A stretch of DNA of 64,000 nt from Flavobacterium sp. ov086 (GCF_900187965.1 NZ_FZNL01000017.1:1-64000); one strand, 5' to 3'; shown: positions 24,486 through 33,426, counted from the stretch's first letter. A program made the numbers and translations. The notes: generated by a model not told the origin, from the sequence alone.

Positions 24486-26048
24486 ATGTCTGTCTATAAA
24501 AAAATAGCAATCTGTATAATTTCCTTTCTCTTTTTTGTGATTTTAGTCAATATTGGTCTTAATTATTGGATAAAAAAACAATTACCAATCATTATACACG
24601 AGAAAAACAAAACAGCTTATAATATTAATTACGAAAAAATCGAAGTGTCGCTTTGGTCGAGAAATATCGATGCGCAAACCTTATTGGTTCACCCAAAGAA
24701 CCAACCCGAAAACAGTAAAACAAAAATTGGTATATACTCCAAAATAGAATCCATCAGCATTAAAGATTTTAATATTTGGAATTTGGCTTTTCACGATATT
24801 ATTCAGGCCGAAAGCATTACGATCAATAAAGCGAGAGTGCTTTTATACAAAAAGGATGAGAAACTCCTCAACAATCGCAATAGTATCGAAACCCAAATAA
24901 TCGAACCTTTCTATAAAATAATTGCTGTTTCTAATATCTATCTCAATGAAGGAAGCGTTGATGTAGTTTCTTTAAAAAATAATAAACCCATTTTCAGCAT
25001 TAAAAATATCATTTTGAAATTGGAAGGAATTTTAATTTCTGATGCCACATTAAAAGAAAAAATCCCAATGCATTTCGAAAAATATGTTTTAATCTGTGAT
25101 AGTCTTTATTATAAGCCGAATGCATTTTATCATATGAATATTGGCAAAATTAGTATGCAAAATCGTTTTTTAAGAATTAAGAATTTCTCTTATTTACCTG
25201 AGTTTAACAGGAAAGATTTTGTTCGAAAACTAGAAAAGGAGAAAGACATTTATACGATAAAACTCGACTCGGCAGATATTGAAAAAATGGATTGGGGTTT
25301 TAAAAATGATCGTTTCTTTTTTAAAGCAAATTCGATTGTTGCTAATCATGTTGACGCTAATATTTATAGAAATAAAATACCGAAAGATGATTTGAGTAAG
25401 AAATACCTCTACAATGCTTTATTGCGAAAAATTAAGTTTCCGCTTCAAATCGATACCGTTCAAATTCTTAAATCAAAACTAGTTTATGAAGAAGAAATTG
25501 ATTTCGCAAAAGGCCCGGGAGTTTTAAATTTCGATCATTTTAACATGCAAATTACCAATATCAAAAGTGGTTTTGGGCTAAAGAAAACTGCCGATGTAAA
25601 AATAAAAGTGAATTGTCAGTTCATGAAAACATCACCTTTAGAGGTTGATTGGAGCTTTAATGTTCTGGATCAAAAAGACAGTTTTCATATTCAGGGAACG
25701 ATTTCAAATTTTAATGTTGCAGCAATGGAGAGATTTACAAAACCCTACATAAACTCTTCGTTTACGGGAACTTTCGACAAATACCGCTTCAATTTTTATG
25801 GAAATGATAATACAGCAAAAGGAAATGCTTCGCTGGAATATGATAACTTAAAAGTAAAATTGTATCAAAAGAAACACCGCGAAAAAGAAGCTAAACTAAA
25901 AACGGCAGTCGCCAACTTATTGCTAAAAAATGACTCAGGAGACGAAAGTAAAAAAGCGGACGTTGAACTTAATCGCATTCCCGAAAAGTCATTTTATAAC
26001 TTTTTATGGAGAAGCATCGCTGAATCTTTAAAGAAGATTTTGATTTGA
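24486..26048 (+). CDS. AsmA/DUF748-like membrane-anchored protein
   Basis: A 520-residue protein with one N-terminal membrane helix (KIAICIISFLFFVILVNIGLNYW) followed by a long beta-rich region in the periplasm. It resembles AsmA-like and DUF748 bridge proteins: repeated short strands such as AYNINYEKIEVSLWSRNIDAQ near the N-terminus, and IQGTISNFNVAAMERFTKPYINSSFTGTFDKYRFNFYGNDN near 405-445. Family assignment is from general pattern, not a diagnostic motif. AsmA-like proteins are implicated in lipid transport or outer-membrane homeostasis. Divergent from the penicillin acylase gene. Confidence 0.6.
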   Translation: MSVYKKIAICIISFLFFVILVNIGLNYWIKKQLPIIIHEKNKTAYNINYEKIEVSLWSRNIDAQTLLVHPKNQPENSKTKIGIYSKIESISIKDFNIWNLAFHDIIQAESITINKARVLLYKKDEKLLNNRNSIETQIIEPFYKIIAVSNIYLNEGSVDVVSLKNNKPIFSIKNIILKLEGILISDATLKEKIPMHFEKYVLICDSLYYKPNAFYHMNIGKISMQNRFLRIKNFSYLPEFNRKDFVRKLEKEKDIYTIKLDSADIEKMDWGFKNDRFFFKANSIVANHVDANIYRNKIPKDDLSKKYLYNALLRKIKFPLQIDTVQILKSKLVYEEEIDFAKGPGVLNFDHFNMQITNIKSGFGLKKTADVKIKVNCQFMKTSPLEVDWSFNVLDQKDSFHIQGTISNFNVAAMERFTKPYINSSFTGTFDKYRFNFYGNDNTAKGNASLEYDNLKVKLYQKKHREKEAKLKTAVANLLLKNDSGDESKKADVELNRIPEKSFYNFLWRSIAESLKKILI

Positions 26049-26055
26049 TTTTTTC

Positions 26056-26118
26056 GCCACGAATTTTCACGAATTAATATTTTGCTCCCTCTAAATCAAA
26101 TTAGTGAAAATTCGTAGC
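26056..26118. repeat. GCCACGAATT inverted repeat
   Basis: Arm GCCACGAATTTTCACGAATT (26056-26075) pairs with AATTAGTGAAAATTCGTAGC (26099-26118), 18 of 20 positions complementary. It begins 8 bp past the stop of the AsmA-like gene. Confidence 0.8.
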
Positions 26119-26149
26119 AACCTTTCTCTTATAAAAATTTCAATCATTT

Positions 26150-26175
26150 ATAAACCTGACAATTATCAGGTTTAT
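26150..26175. other. Short perfect hairpin upstream of the 603-residue protein
   Basis: ATAAACCTGA / TCAGGTTTAT with a 6-base loop, about 50 bp before the ATG at 26223. It could be an upstream terminator without a strong T-tract or a 5' structure. Confidence 0.45.
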
Positions 26176-26222
26176 AGTAAATTCTTTTTCTAACATTTGC
26201 TTCTATTTTAATTTAAAAACAA

Positions 26223-28034
26223 ATGACAAAAAAGCCTTTGCATACTTTCCACATTCCTGTAATGGGGCTCGCCTATACAATTGACAGTCCAATTAGAGTG
26301 GCGCAATACGGTATTTCATCTGTTGTGTCGATCGCTGATGATGATCTAATTGAAAAAATGCGTAATTTTTATAGTACGAAGTTTAACTTTCCGTACGAAG
26401 AGATAAGTCAGAAATTTCACGACTATAGAGCACAAAGAATCACATCCTATCTTAATTTAGTAGATAAAATTGTAAAAGATAAATTTGAACATTTTAAAAC
26501 TGAATTGATAGAAAGCAAAACTGCTGTAGAAAATTATATTGCGATGCTGCCTAATACGTCAGACATCAAAAAAGGTTTTCAGAATTTGCTTGAAGATGGA
26601 ATTTCTTTCAAAGAAAACATTCAAAGTTATATCGAATCACATCTTTCTCCAGGTTTAATTGATGTCAATATCATGACAAAACTGGATAAAGATAATTTTG
26701 ATAAAGATGAACAGCTTCCTATCGAATTTAATGACGCTCACGCAGCTTTAAGAGGTTTTGCCAATAGTAATCTGGAATCTTCGGTAGTACTTTCTGCAGG
26801 AATGAATCCGAGATTGTACAGCTACTTTGAAAATTTTTCAGATTTCTTTCCGAATTCAAATAATGAACTTAAAAAGAAAATCATATTAAAAGTAAGTGAT
26901 TTTAGATCTGCCATGATTCAGGGGAACTTTTTGGCTAAAAAAGGACTTTGGGTTTCTGAATACAGAATCGAATCCGGGCTAAATTGCGGTGGACACGCTT
27001 TTGCCACTGACGGACTTTTATTAGGTCCTATTCTGGAAGAATTTAAGCAAAAGAAAGATCAGCTCATACAATCTGCGCATGAGTTGATGACAAAAGTATT
27101 ATTGCAAAAACAAATTTATGCACCAGAAAATCCTTTGCCTCTTAAAATCACGGTTCAAGGCGGTGTAGGAACTGCTGAAGAACACGAGTTTTTATTAGAA
27201 AACTACAAAATTGATTCTGTTGGTTGGGGTTCTCCGTTTTTATTAGTTCCCGAAGCAACTTCTGTAGATAAAGCAACACGCGAATTGTTGATGAATGCCA
27301 AAGAAGATGATTTATATTTAAGTCATATCTCGCCTTTAGGAGTTCCGTTTAATACTTTGAAGGGAACTACAAATGAAACTTTAAAACAAAAAAGAATTGA
27401 GCAAAATAAAGCCGGAAGTTCCTGCCCGAAAAAATTCCTTGCTTTAAGCAAAGAATACGATCCTGAGGGAATTTGCACTGCTTCGAAAAAATTTCAGGAT
27501 CTTAAACTAGAAGAATTAAAAATAACAAAAAACACAATTTCTGCAGAGGCTTTTGAAAAAGCAAAATTTGATATTACTGAAAAATCATGTTTGTGTGTAG
27601 GTTTGGCAAATGCTGCGTATTTAGAAAATGATATTAAAATAAAAGGTCAGGCACAAGGTGTTGTAATCTGTCCTGGGCCAAATATAGCCTATTTTGACCA
27701 AGAAGTTTCTTTGTCTGATATGTTGGGTCATATTTATGGAAATAAATCAATTTTAAGGACCGATAATCGCCCAAATATTTTTGTAAAAGAATTGAAAATG
27801 TACATTGATTATTTCAGAAATGAAATTGATGCTCTTTCGGGAGAAATCACCAATGCTCAATTAAAAAAGTGGAATACATTTAAAGCAAATATTCTGGAAG
27901 GAATCGAATATTATCAAACATTACTTTCAGCGGCTTCTTATTTTAAAGAAGATTTAAGTAAAATCAGAAAAGACTTTGATTTTTATAAATTAGAATTAGC
28001 TCAAATTAAGATTCCAACTTTAGAATTAGCTTAA
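26223..28034 (+). CDS. Uncharacterised protein with nitronate-monooxygenase-like segments
   Basis: A 603-residue protein without signal peptide that I do not recognise as a named family. Three stretches resemble the TIM-barrel FMN enzymes of the nitronate monooxygenase/FabK type: IDSPIRVAQYGISSVVSIADDDLIE (22-46), GLNCGGHAF (like the AGGH motif) and ITVQGGVGTAEEHEFLLENY with GWGSPFLLVPEA. Cysteines cluster in NCGGHAF, SSCPKKF, GICTASKKF, EKSCLCVGLANAAY and VVICPGPN, which could bind a metal or iron-sulfur cluster. The last 110 residues are helical. It is preceded by a hairpin (26150) and followed by a strong terminator. Confidence 0.55.
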   Translation: MTKKPLHTFHIPVMGLAYTIDSPIRVAQYGISSVVSIADDDLIEKMRNFYSTKFNFPYEEISQKFHDYRAQRITSYLNLVDKIVKDKFEHFKTELIESKTAVENYIAMLPNTSDIKKGFQNLLEDGISFKENIQSYIESHLSPGLIDVNIMTKLDKDNFDKDEQLPIEFNDAHAALRGFANSNLESSVVLSAGMNPRLYSYFENFSDFFPNSNNELKKKIILKVSDFRSAMIQGNFLAKKGLWVSEYRIESGLNCGGHAFATDGLLLGPILEEFKQKKDQLIQSAHELMTKVLLQKQIYAPENPLPLKITVQGGVGTAEEHEFLLENYKIDSVGWGSPFLLVPEATSVDKATRELLMNAKEDDLYLSHISPLGVPFNTLKGTTNETLKQKRIEQNKAGSSCPKKFLALSKEYDPEGICTASKKFQDLKLEELKITKNTISAEAFEKAKFDITEKSCLCVGLANAAYLENDIKIKGQAQGVVICPGPNIAYFDQEVSLSDMLGHIYGNKSILRTDNRPNIFVKELKMYIDYFRNEIDALSGEITNAQLKKWNTFKANILEGIEYYQTLLSAASYFKEDLSKIRKDFDFYKLELAQIKIPTLELA

Positions 28035-28040
28035 AAACAG

Positions 28041-28075
28041 AAACCCCGATTCAGAAACCTGAGTCGGGGTTTTAT
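28041..28075. terminator. Bidirectional terminator between convergent genes
   Basis: AACCCCGATTCAG / CTGAGTCGGGGTT stem with a short loop and T-tract, between the gene ending at 28034 and the one ending at 28093. Confidence 0.88.
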
Positions 28076-28092
28076 AATTACAGACCTTATGT

Positions 28093-28518
28093 CTATTCTT
28101 TCTTCTTGCTTCCGTCAATGATTGCACCTGTTCCCGCACCAACACCTGCTCCTGCTAAACCACCAATTATGGCTCCTTCTCCTTTTTTCTTGCTTATAAC
28201 AGCTCCGGTAATAGCTCCAACTCCGGCTCCAATTACGGCTCCTTTAGCTGTAGAACTCCAACCTTTCTTTTTGGTCGTAGTTGTTGTTGCTGTTCCATCT
28301 GCTTGTTGATGTACTACTACAACTTTTTGAGATTCCATTCTTTTTTCCTCCCTTAAGTTTGCCATTTCTGTTCTCATTGAATCAATAACTTTTTGTCTAT
28401 TAATTTCAACTTTCATTGAATCAATACTAGCTTGTTTTGCTTTATTGATATCTCCTTTTCCTTGGTTTTGACAAGAAACAATAGACAATGCAACAATTAA
28501 TATATATAAGGCTTTCAT
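28093..28518 (-). CDS. Glycine-zipper lipoprotein
   Basis: A 141-residue lipoprotein: lipobox ALSIVSC with C16. A charged coiled-coil-like segment (about 25-65, KQASIDSMKVEINRQKVIDS) and a Thr/Lys linker precede a C-terminal glycine zipper (GAVIGAGVGAITGAVISKKK and GAIIGGLAGAGVGAGTGAII), as in the YMGG-like/Gly-zipper family that spans the outer membrane or oligomerises. Function unknown. A weak promoter-like TTACTTTG lies about 28 nt upstream. Confidence 0.8.
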   Translation of the reverse strand: MKALYILIVALSIVSCQNQGKGDINKAKQASIDSMKVEINRQKVIDSMRTEMANLREEKRMESQKVVVVHQQADGTATTTTTKKKGWSSTAKGAVIGAGVGAITGAVISKKKGEGAIIGGLAGAGVGAGTGAIIDGSKKKE

Positions 28519-28712
28519 GATTGTGGTTTTAAAATTATTACCCTACAAAGTAAGGTCGCTTTATCTGGATTGAGTTACATGATTTTTTAGAAAGGTTATA
28601 GAATTTGAAGGTTTTCTTAATCTTTCAACACTGATAAAACAGACTTGTTTCACGCAGATTTTAAAAAGATTCTAGCAGATGCTTAATAATTATAAAAAAA
28701 TTCGCATTTATA

Positions 28713-29990
28713 TTACTTTCCTAAAATTCCTTTTTTCAGAATTTGCCCAAAATCGAACATATCTTCATAAGAACAATACAATGGAACTGGCGCCAAACGA
28801 ATTACATTAGGTTCACGCCAATCTGTAATTACGCCATTTTTCATTAAGTAATCGAATAAACTTCTTCCCTCTCCATGTAAAAAGACAGATAATTGAGAAG
28901 CTCTTTCTTCAGGATTTGATGGTGTAATAATTTCGAAATTACCTTGTACCTCTTTATCAATTTCATGTAAAATAAATTCTAAGTATGAGGTAATATGATC
29001 TCTCTTTTTAATCAAAGCATCCATTCCAACCTCAGCAAACATTTCTACAGAAGCTAAATAAGGCGCTAAAGAAAGTACCGGTAAATTACTAATTTGCCAA
29101 CCGTCTGCTCCATGAACAGGATCAAAGTTTGGTTCCATCTTAAAACGGCGTTCTTTATTGTGTCCCCACCAACCTGCAAATCTTGGTAAGTCAGGATTAT
29201 TATGGTGTTTTTCATGGACGAAACAACCAGAAGCATTTCCTGGTCCTGAATTCATATATTTATAACTGCACCAAGCAGCAAAATCTACATTCCAATCGTG
29301 AAGTTGTAATTTGATATTTCCAGCAGCGTGGGCCAAATCCCAACCTACTTTTGCACCAGCTTTTTGACCTGCAGCAGTAATAGTCTTGATATCAAAAACT
29401 TGTCCGGTATAATAGTTTACACCTCCAATTAAAACCAAAGCCAATTCATCACCAACTTCTTCAATTTTTGCCAAAACATCTTCAAGGCGAATATTATGTT
29501 CTCCTTCACGGCGTTTGATTTCTACAATTGCATCTTCTGTTTTATAACCATGGAAATGAACCTGACTTTGAAACATATATTGATCTGAAGGAAATGCTTT
29601 TTCTTCGCAGATAATTTTATAACGTTTTGCTGTTGGCTGATAAAAAGAAACCATCAATAAATGAAGATTTACTGTCAAAGTATTCATTACTGTAACTTCT
29701 GATGGCAAAGCACCAACTATCTTACTCAGCGGTTCAGCAAATCTTTCCTGATAATCCCACCAAGGTTTATTCGCATAAAAATGTCCTTCTACAGCAAGAT
29801 CTGCCCAGTCGTTCATTACTTCGTCAATATAAGCTTTGGTACGTTTTGGCTGTAATCCTAAAGAATTCCCTGTAAAATAAATAACGCGTTTGTCATTTAC
29901 TTTCGGAAAAATAAATTGATCCTGATAATGATTTAATGTGTCTTGCGAATCAAGCTCTCGTGCGAATTCGCGTGTATTTTGAAAAGTCAT
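28713..29990 (-). CDS. kynU: Kynureninase
   Basis: A 425-residue PLP enzyme cleaving kynurenine or 3-hydroxykynurenine to anthranilate or 3-hydroxyanthranilate plus alanine. YFTGNSLGLQPKRTKAYIDE near 38-57 is the family signature. D218 (GWDLAHAAGN) and K244 (CSYKYMNSGPG) are the PLP ring-nitrogen and Schiff-base residues. FAGWWGHNKERRFKM is the substrate-loop region. Full length. It acts after kmo (12.6 kb), but no further kynurenine gene is in the window, so the product's fate (NAD or catabolism) is not shown. Confidence 0.96.
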   Translation of the reverse strand: MTFQNTREFARELDSQDTLNHYQDQFIFPKVNDKRVIYFTGNSLGLQPKRTKAYIDEVMNDWADLAVEGHFYANKPWWDYQERFAEPLSKIVGALPSEVTVMNTLTVNLHLLMVSFYQPTAKRYKIICEEKAFPSDQYMFQSQVHFHGYKTEDAIVEIKRREGEHNIRLEDVLAKIEEVGDELALVLIGGVNYYTGQVFDIKTITAAGQKAGAKVGWDLAHAAGNIKLQLHDWNVDFAAWCSYKYMNSGPGNASGCFVHEKHHNNPDLPRFAGWWGHNKERRFKMEPNFDPVHGADGWQISNLPVLSLAPYLASVEMFAEVGMDALIKKRDHITSYLEFILHEIDKEVQGNFEIITPSNPEERASQLSVFLHGEGRSLFDYLMKNGVITDWREPNVIRLAPVPLYCSYEDMFDFGQILKKGILGK

Positions 29991-30077
29991 TGTGTTTTTG
30001 TTTTGTCTGCTAAAATAACAAATTTTGTTTGTTTTGTTTCATGTTTTAAGTTTTGCGTTGATATGCTTTGAAGATTT

Positions 30078-30203
30078 AACCGCAAAGTTCGCAAGGATTT
30101 TTATCTAGGTTAACGTTTATAAACGCTAAGTTCGCAAAGCTTTGCGTGCTTTTGCATTTAGCAAACACAAACTGCGCAAAAAATATTTGCGAACTTTGCG
30201 TTT
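30078..30203. repeat. CGCAAAGTTCGCAA inverted repeat element
   Basis: AACCGCAAAGTTCGCAAG near the left end and ATTTGCGAACTTTGCGTTT at the right end are inverted copies. Between them are further copies of the same words (AAGTTCGCAAAGCTTTGCG). Related word sets occur at 59301-59513 and 61340-61430. Confidence 0.65.
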
Positions 30204-30254
30204 AAATTTCGCAAATAATGACAAACTTGAAACCTGAAACTTGAAACCATTTTA

Positions 30255-30284
30255 AATAAAAAAACCCATCATCACTGACAGGTT
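30255..30284 (-). terminator. Terminator of queA
   Basis: On the minus strand AACCTGTCA pairs with TGATGGGTT (two G-U pairs) around a GTGA tetraloop, then TTTTTTTATTT. The G-U pairs work only in this direction. Confidence 0.78.
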
Positions 30285-30307
30285 TTATATTTTATCTGAA
30301 TACCTAA

Positions 30308-31357
30308 TTAGATAATCAACATTGCATCTCCGTAAGAGTAGAATTTATATTCTTCTTTAATTGCTTCTTCGTATGCACGTTTCATTAAATCATGTCCACA
30401 GAAAGCAGAAATCATCATTAATAATGTTGATTTTGGTGTGTGGAAATTTGTAATCATACAGTTTGCAATACTAAAATCGTGAGGAGGAAAAATAAATTTA
30501 TTTGTCCATCCTTCATAAGGATTCAAAGTATTTTGAGAAGAAACCGAACTTTCTATTGCACGCATTGAAGTTGTTCCAACAGCACAAATACGTTTTTTGT
30601 TTGCTTTTGCAGCATTTACAATATCGCAAGCTTCCTGGTTAATGATCAATTCTTCGGAATCCATTTTGTGTTTAGATAAATCTTCAACCTCAACTGGATT
30701 AAAAGTTCCTAAACCAACATGTAAGGTTACTTCAGCAAAATTAATTCCTTTGATTTCTAGTTTTTTCAAAAGGTGTTTTGAGAAGTGTAAACCAGCAGTT
30801 GGTGCTGCTACAGCTCCTTCTTCTTTTGCATAAATAGTTTGATATCTTTCAGCATCTTCTGCAGTTACCTCTCTATTGATGTATTTAGGAATTGGAGTTT
30901 CTCCAAGTTCTGTTAATTTGTTTCTGAATTCTTCGTAAGAACCGTCATATAAAAAACGTAAAGTTCTACCACGAGAAGTAGTGTTGTCAATTACCTCAGC
31001 AACTAATGAATCGTCGTCACCAAAATAAAGTTTGTTACCAATTCTGATTTTACGAGCCGGATCAACCAACACATCCCAAAGACGTTGTTCTGAATTTAAT
31101 TCTCTTAATAAGAAAACTTCAATTCTTGCTCCTGTTTTTTCTTTGTTTCCGTACAAACGAGCCGGAAAAACTTTAGTATTATTAAGAATTAAAACGTCAC
31201 CGTCATCAAAATAGTTGATAACATCTTTGAACATTTTGTGCTCTATAGTTTGTTTTTGACGATCGATTACCATTAAACGAGATTCGTCTCTGTTCTCTGC
31301 TGGAAATTCCGCTAAAAGTTCTTTCGGTAAATTAAATTGAAAATGTGATAATTTCAT
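30308..31357 (-). CDS. queA: tRNA preQ1(34) S-adenosylmethionine ribosyltransferase-isomerase QueA
   Basis: A 349-residue enzyme transferring and isomerising the ribosyl group of SAM to 7-aminomethyl-7-deazaguanine in tRNA, giving epoxyqueuosine. MKLSHFQFNLPKELLAEFPAENRDESRLMVIDR is the standard start. YQTIYAKEEGAVAAPTAGLHFSKHLL and ITNFHTPKSTLLMMISAFCG are diagnostic. Full length. Its promoter is 67 nt upstream with a small hairpin in the leader. queE, an earlier step, is at 4.1 kb. Confidence 0.97.
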   Translation of the reverse strand: MKLSHFQFNLPKELLAEFPAENRDESRLMVIDRQKQTIEHKMFKDVINYFDDGDVLILNNTKVFPARLYGNKEKTGARIEVFLLRELNSEQRLWDVLVDPARKIRIGNKLYFGDDDSLVAEVIDNTTSRGRTLRFLYDGSYEEFRNKLTELGETPIPKYINREVTAEDAERYQTIYAKEEGAVAAPTAGLHFSKHLLKKLEIKGINFAEVTLHVGLGTFNPVEVEDLSKHKMDSEELIINQEACDIVNAAKANKKRICAVGTTSMRAIESSVSSQNTLNPYEGWTNKFIFPPHDFSIANCMITNFHTPKSTLLMMISAFCGHDLMKRAYEEAIKEEYKFYSYGDAMLII

Positions 31358-31386
31358 TTGAGAAAGTTATGAGTTATAGATTTTCA

Positions 31387-31410
31387 ATCAGGATTATTTG
31401 AGGACCTGAT
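31387..31410 (-). promoter_or_regulatory. Hairpin in the queA 5' leader
   Basis: ATCAGG / CCTGAT arms around 12 bases lie between the predicted queA start site and its ATG. Function unknown; no T-tract follows. Confidence 0.35.
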
Positions 31411-31423
31411 TTTTAATCGTGTG

Positions 31424-31431
31424 CAAATATA
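31424..31431 (-). promoter_or_regulatory. -7 promoter element of queA
   Basis: Minus-strand TATATTTG, a perfect TAnnTTTG, followed by GCAC as in several other promoters here, 67 nt before the ATG. Confidence 0.65.
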
Positions 31432-31623
31432 CGACTGTGAGATAGGCGTTGTCAAGTGTTTTGATGTTTATTTTCAAAAGTCGTTGATTCAGTGGCGTTT
31501 CTGATTGAATAAAAATCAAGTTTTGCCTGTTTTTTCACTATATCAGAAATATAAGTTCATTTAATTTGCATTTTTAAAAAATCAATGGTGGTTTTATTTG
31601 GCTAAAGCCGAAAAAACAGACAT

Positions 31624-31653
31624 AAAAAAAACCTCGAGTTAAAACTGGAGGTT
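31624..31653 (-). terminator. Terminator of aroA
   Basis: AACCTCCAGTT / AACTCGAGGTT stem (one mismatch) followed by eight T on the minus strand. It lies 87 bp past the aroA stop, beyond the GCCACGAATT repeat. Confidence 0.78.
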
Positions 31654-31665
31654 ATTCATTTTTTT

Positions 31666-31726
31666 GCCACGAATTAACGAATTATTTTAAAGTATCTATG
31701 AAAATTAAAATTCGTGAATTCGTAAC
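31666..31726. repeat. GCCACGAATT inverted repeat
   Basis: GCCACGAATTAACGAATTATTTTAA on the left is matched by inverted AATTAAAATTCGTGAATTCGTAAC on the right, between the aroA stop and its terminator. Confidence 0.75.
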
Positions 31727-31739
31727 GAATATTTTTTTA

Positions 31740-32963
31740 TTATAATTCTGAAATTTGGAAATCTAATGCTTTCAAATCATTCCAGAAATCAGGATAAGAT
31801 TTAGAAACTACCCCGGCATCTTCTATAATAATTGGTACTTTAAGCGCCAGAGGAGCAAATGCCATTGCCATACGATGATCGTTGTATGTAGCAATTTTTA
31901 CATTATGGTTGATATTTTCTGAAGCTATCAAAGTCAAACTATCATTTGTCACAGAAATATTGGCCCCTAATTTTGTAAGCTCAATTCTAAGTGCCTCAAG
32001 TCTGTCAGTTTCTTTAATTTTTAAAGTATGAAGCCCCGTTAAATGACAACCAATCCCTAAACCTAAACAGGTTACGACAATAGTTTGTGCGATATCGGGT
32101 GTATTGTTTAATTCAAAATTTATGCTTTCAAATTTAAAATCCTCTTGTTTTACCAATGTCATTTTATTGTCTTGAAACGTAGTTTTCACTCCTAATTTCT
32201 CATAAAACGATACTAATTCTGAATCACCTTGTAAACTGTTTTCTTTGTAACTGCTCAAAGTTATCGAAGCTGTATCTGCCAAAGCTACCAAACTAAAGAA
32301 GTAAGAAGCCGAACTCCAATCAGACTCTACTACCATTTCTTTTGATGCGACCTCAGCTTTTGGATATACTTTAATTACATTTCCTTCAAAACTGGTTTGA
32401 ATGTCTAAATCTTTTAGCAAAGCCAAAGTCATTTTAATATATGGAATTGAAGTAATTTCTCCTTCTAAAGTCAATTCTAAACCATTCTCTAATTTTGACG
32501 CCACTAATAAAAGCGCCGAAATATATTGACTGCTTACATTTGCTGCCAAAGTTACTTTTGAAGCCGTAACTTTTTTTCCTTTGATTCTAATTGGCGGATA
32601 ACCTTCTTCTTTTTCATAAGAGATTTCAACTCCCAATTGTCCTAAAGTTTCCACTAAAATCTTTATCGGACGTTCTTGCATTCTGCTGGAACCTGTCATC
32701 ACAACTTCACGACCTTCATTTACCGCAAAATAAGCAGTTAAAAAACGCATTGCTGTTCCTGCATGATGAATATCTACGATTTCGTCATTTCCTATTAAGG
32801 CTTTTTGCATTACTTCACTATCATCAGAATTTGAAGTATTTGCCAATGTAATATTTGGGAACAAAGCTTTTAACAACAATAAACGATTTGTTTCGCTTTT
32901 TGATCCTGTTACTGCAATTTGTCCTTTTAAGTTATGTTGAGTTGTTTGAAGTAGTAAATTCAT
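31740..32963 (-). CDS. aroA: 3-phosphoshikimate 1-carboxyvinyltransferase (EPSP synthase)
   Basis: A 407-residue EPSP synthase of the shikimate pathway, joining shikimate 3-phosphate and PEP. GSKSETNRLLLLKAL near 20-34 is the substrate-binding loop (Ser/Lys). NAGTAMRFLTA appears as HAGTAMRFLTA. MQERPIKILVETL, SSQYISALLLVASKLENGLELTLEGEITSIPYIKMT and IKETDRLEALRIELTKLGA are family motifs; YNDHRMAMAFAPLAL is the C-terminal motif. It is about 20 residues shorter than the E. coli enzyme, usual in Bacteroidota. Supplies chorismate for the pheA operon at 47-51 kb. Confidence 0.96.
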   Translation of the reverse strand: MNLLLQTTQHNLKGQIAVTGSKSETNRLLLLKALFPNITLANTSNSDDSEVMQKALIGNDEIVDIHHAGTAMRFLTAYFAVNEGREVVMTGSSRMQERPIKILVETLGQLGVEISYEKEEGYPPIRIKGKKVTASKVTLAANVSSQYISALLLVASKLENGLELTLEGEITSIPYIKMTLALLKDLDIQTSFEGNVIKVYPKAEVASKEMVVESDWSSASYFFSLVALADTASITLSSYKENSLQGDSELVSFYEKLGVKTTFQDNKMTLVKQEDFKFESINFELNNTPDIAQTIVVTCLGLGIGCHLTGLHTLKIKETDRLEALRIELTKLGANISVTNDSLTLIASENINHNVKIATYNDHRMAMAFAPLALKVPIIIEDAGVVSKSYPDFWNDLKALDFQISEL

Positions 32964-33097
32964 TTTTTTAATTGTAAGTTGTAAATTATGAATTAGGAAT
33001 GATTAGAAACTTAATTCAGCCCCGCAATTTACCACTCCCCGTTCATAATTCAAAATTCAAAACTCATAATTCAAAACTTATGAGTGATATTTCACAA

Positions 33098-33424
33098 TTA
33101 TTTTAATTTATCGTTGTTTTTATGGCGGTCTTTATCACGAACTGATTTTAGATCCATTTTTTTATCAAAAGCAGCTTGCAAATCGATTCCGGTTTGATTG
33201 GCCAGACATAAAACTACAAAAACAACATCGGCTAATTCTTCTCCCAAATCTTTGTTTTTATCACTTTCTTTTTCTGATTGTTCTCCGTATCTACGGGCAA
33301 TAATTCGGGCAACTTCTCCAACTTCTTCAGTAAGTTGTGCCATGTTGGTTAACTCATTAAAATAGCGAACTCCGTGTTCTTTTATCCAGGTATCAACATC
33401 TAACTGTGCATTTTTCAAATCCAT
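33098..33424 (-). CDS. MazG-like nucleotide pyrophosphohydrolase
   Basis: A 108-residue MazG-fold protein with the all-alpha NTP-PPase metal site: LTEEVGEVARIIARRYGE (EExxE) and DLGEELADVVFVVLCLAN (ExxD). Short single-domain members hydrolyse non-canonical nucleoside triphosphates or dCTP. Starts 2 bp after the DUF3857 gene stop, so it is the last gene of the DUF3857 operon or directly coupled to it. Specific substrate unknown. Confidence 0.85.
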   Translation of the reverse strand: MDLKNAQLDVDTWIKEHGVRYFNELTNMAQLTEEVGEVARIIARRYGEQSEKESDKNKDLGEELADVVFVVLCLANQTGIDLQAAFDKKMDLKSVRDKDRHKNNDKLK

Positions 33425-33426
33425 GA

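Larger units (their letters stand above)
29991..30307. other. Gap between kynU and queA
   Basis: About 317 bases holding the CGCAAAGTTCGCAA inverted repeat element (30078-30203), an ACTTGAAACCTGAAACTTGAAAC tract and the queA terminator. No gene is seen. Confidence 0.6.
31358..31739. other. Gap between queA and aroA
   Basis: About 380 bases: the queA leader and promoter (31387-31431), an AT-rich stretch with a GGCTAAAGCC mini-palindrome (about 31600), the aroA terminator (31624-31653) and a GCCACGAATT repeat (31666-31726). No gene is seen. Confidence 0.6.

Noticed and set aside
14378..28518. Integrated prophage or conjugative element
   Set aside because: No integrase, transposase, phage structural or transfer gene is present, and no tRNA or clear attachment-site duplication was seen.
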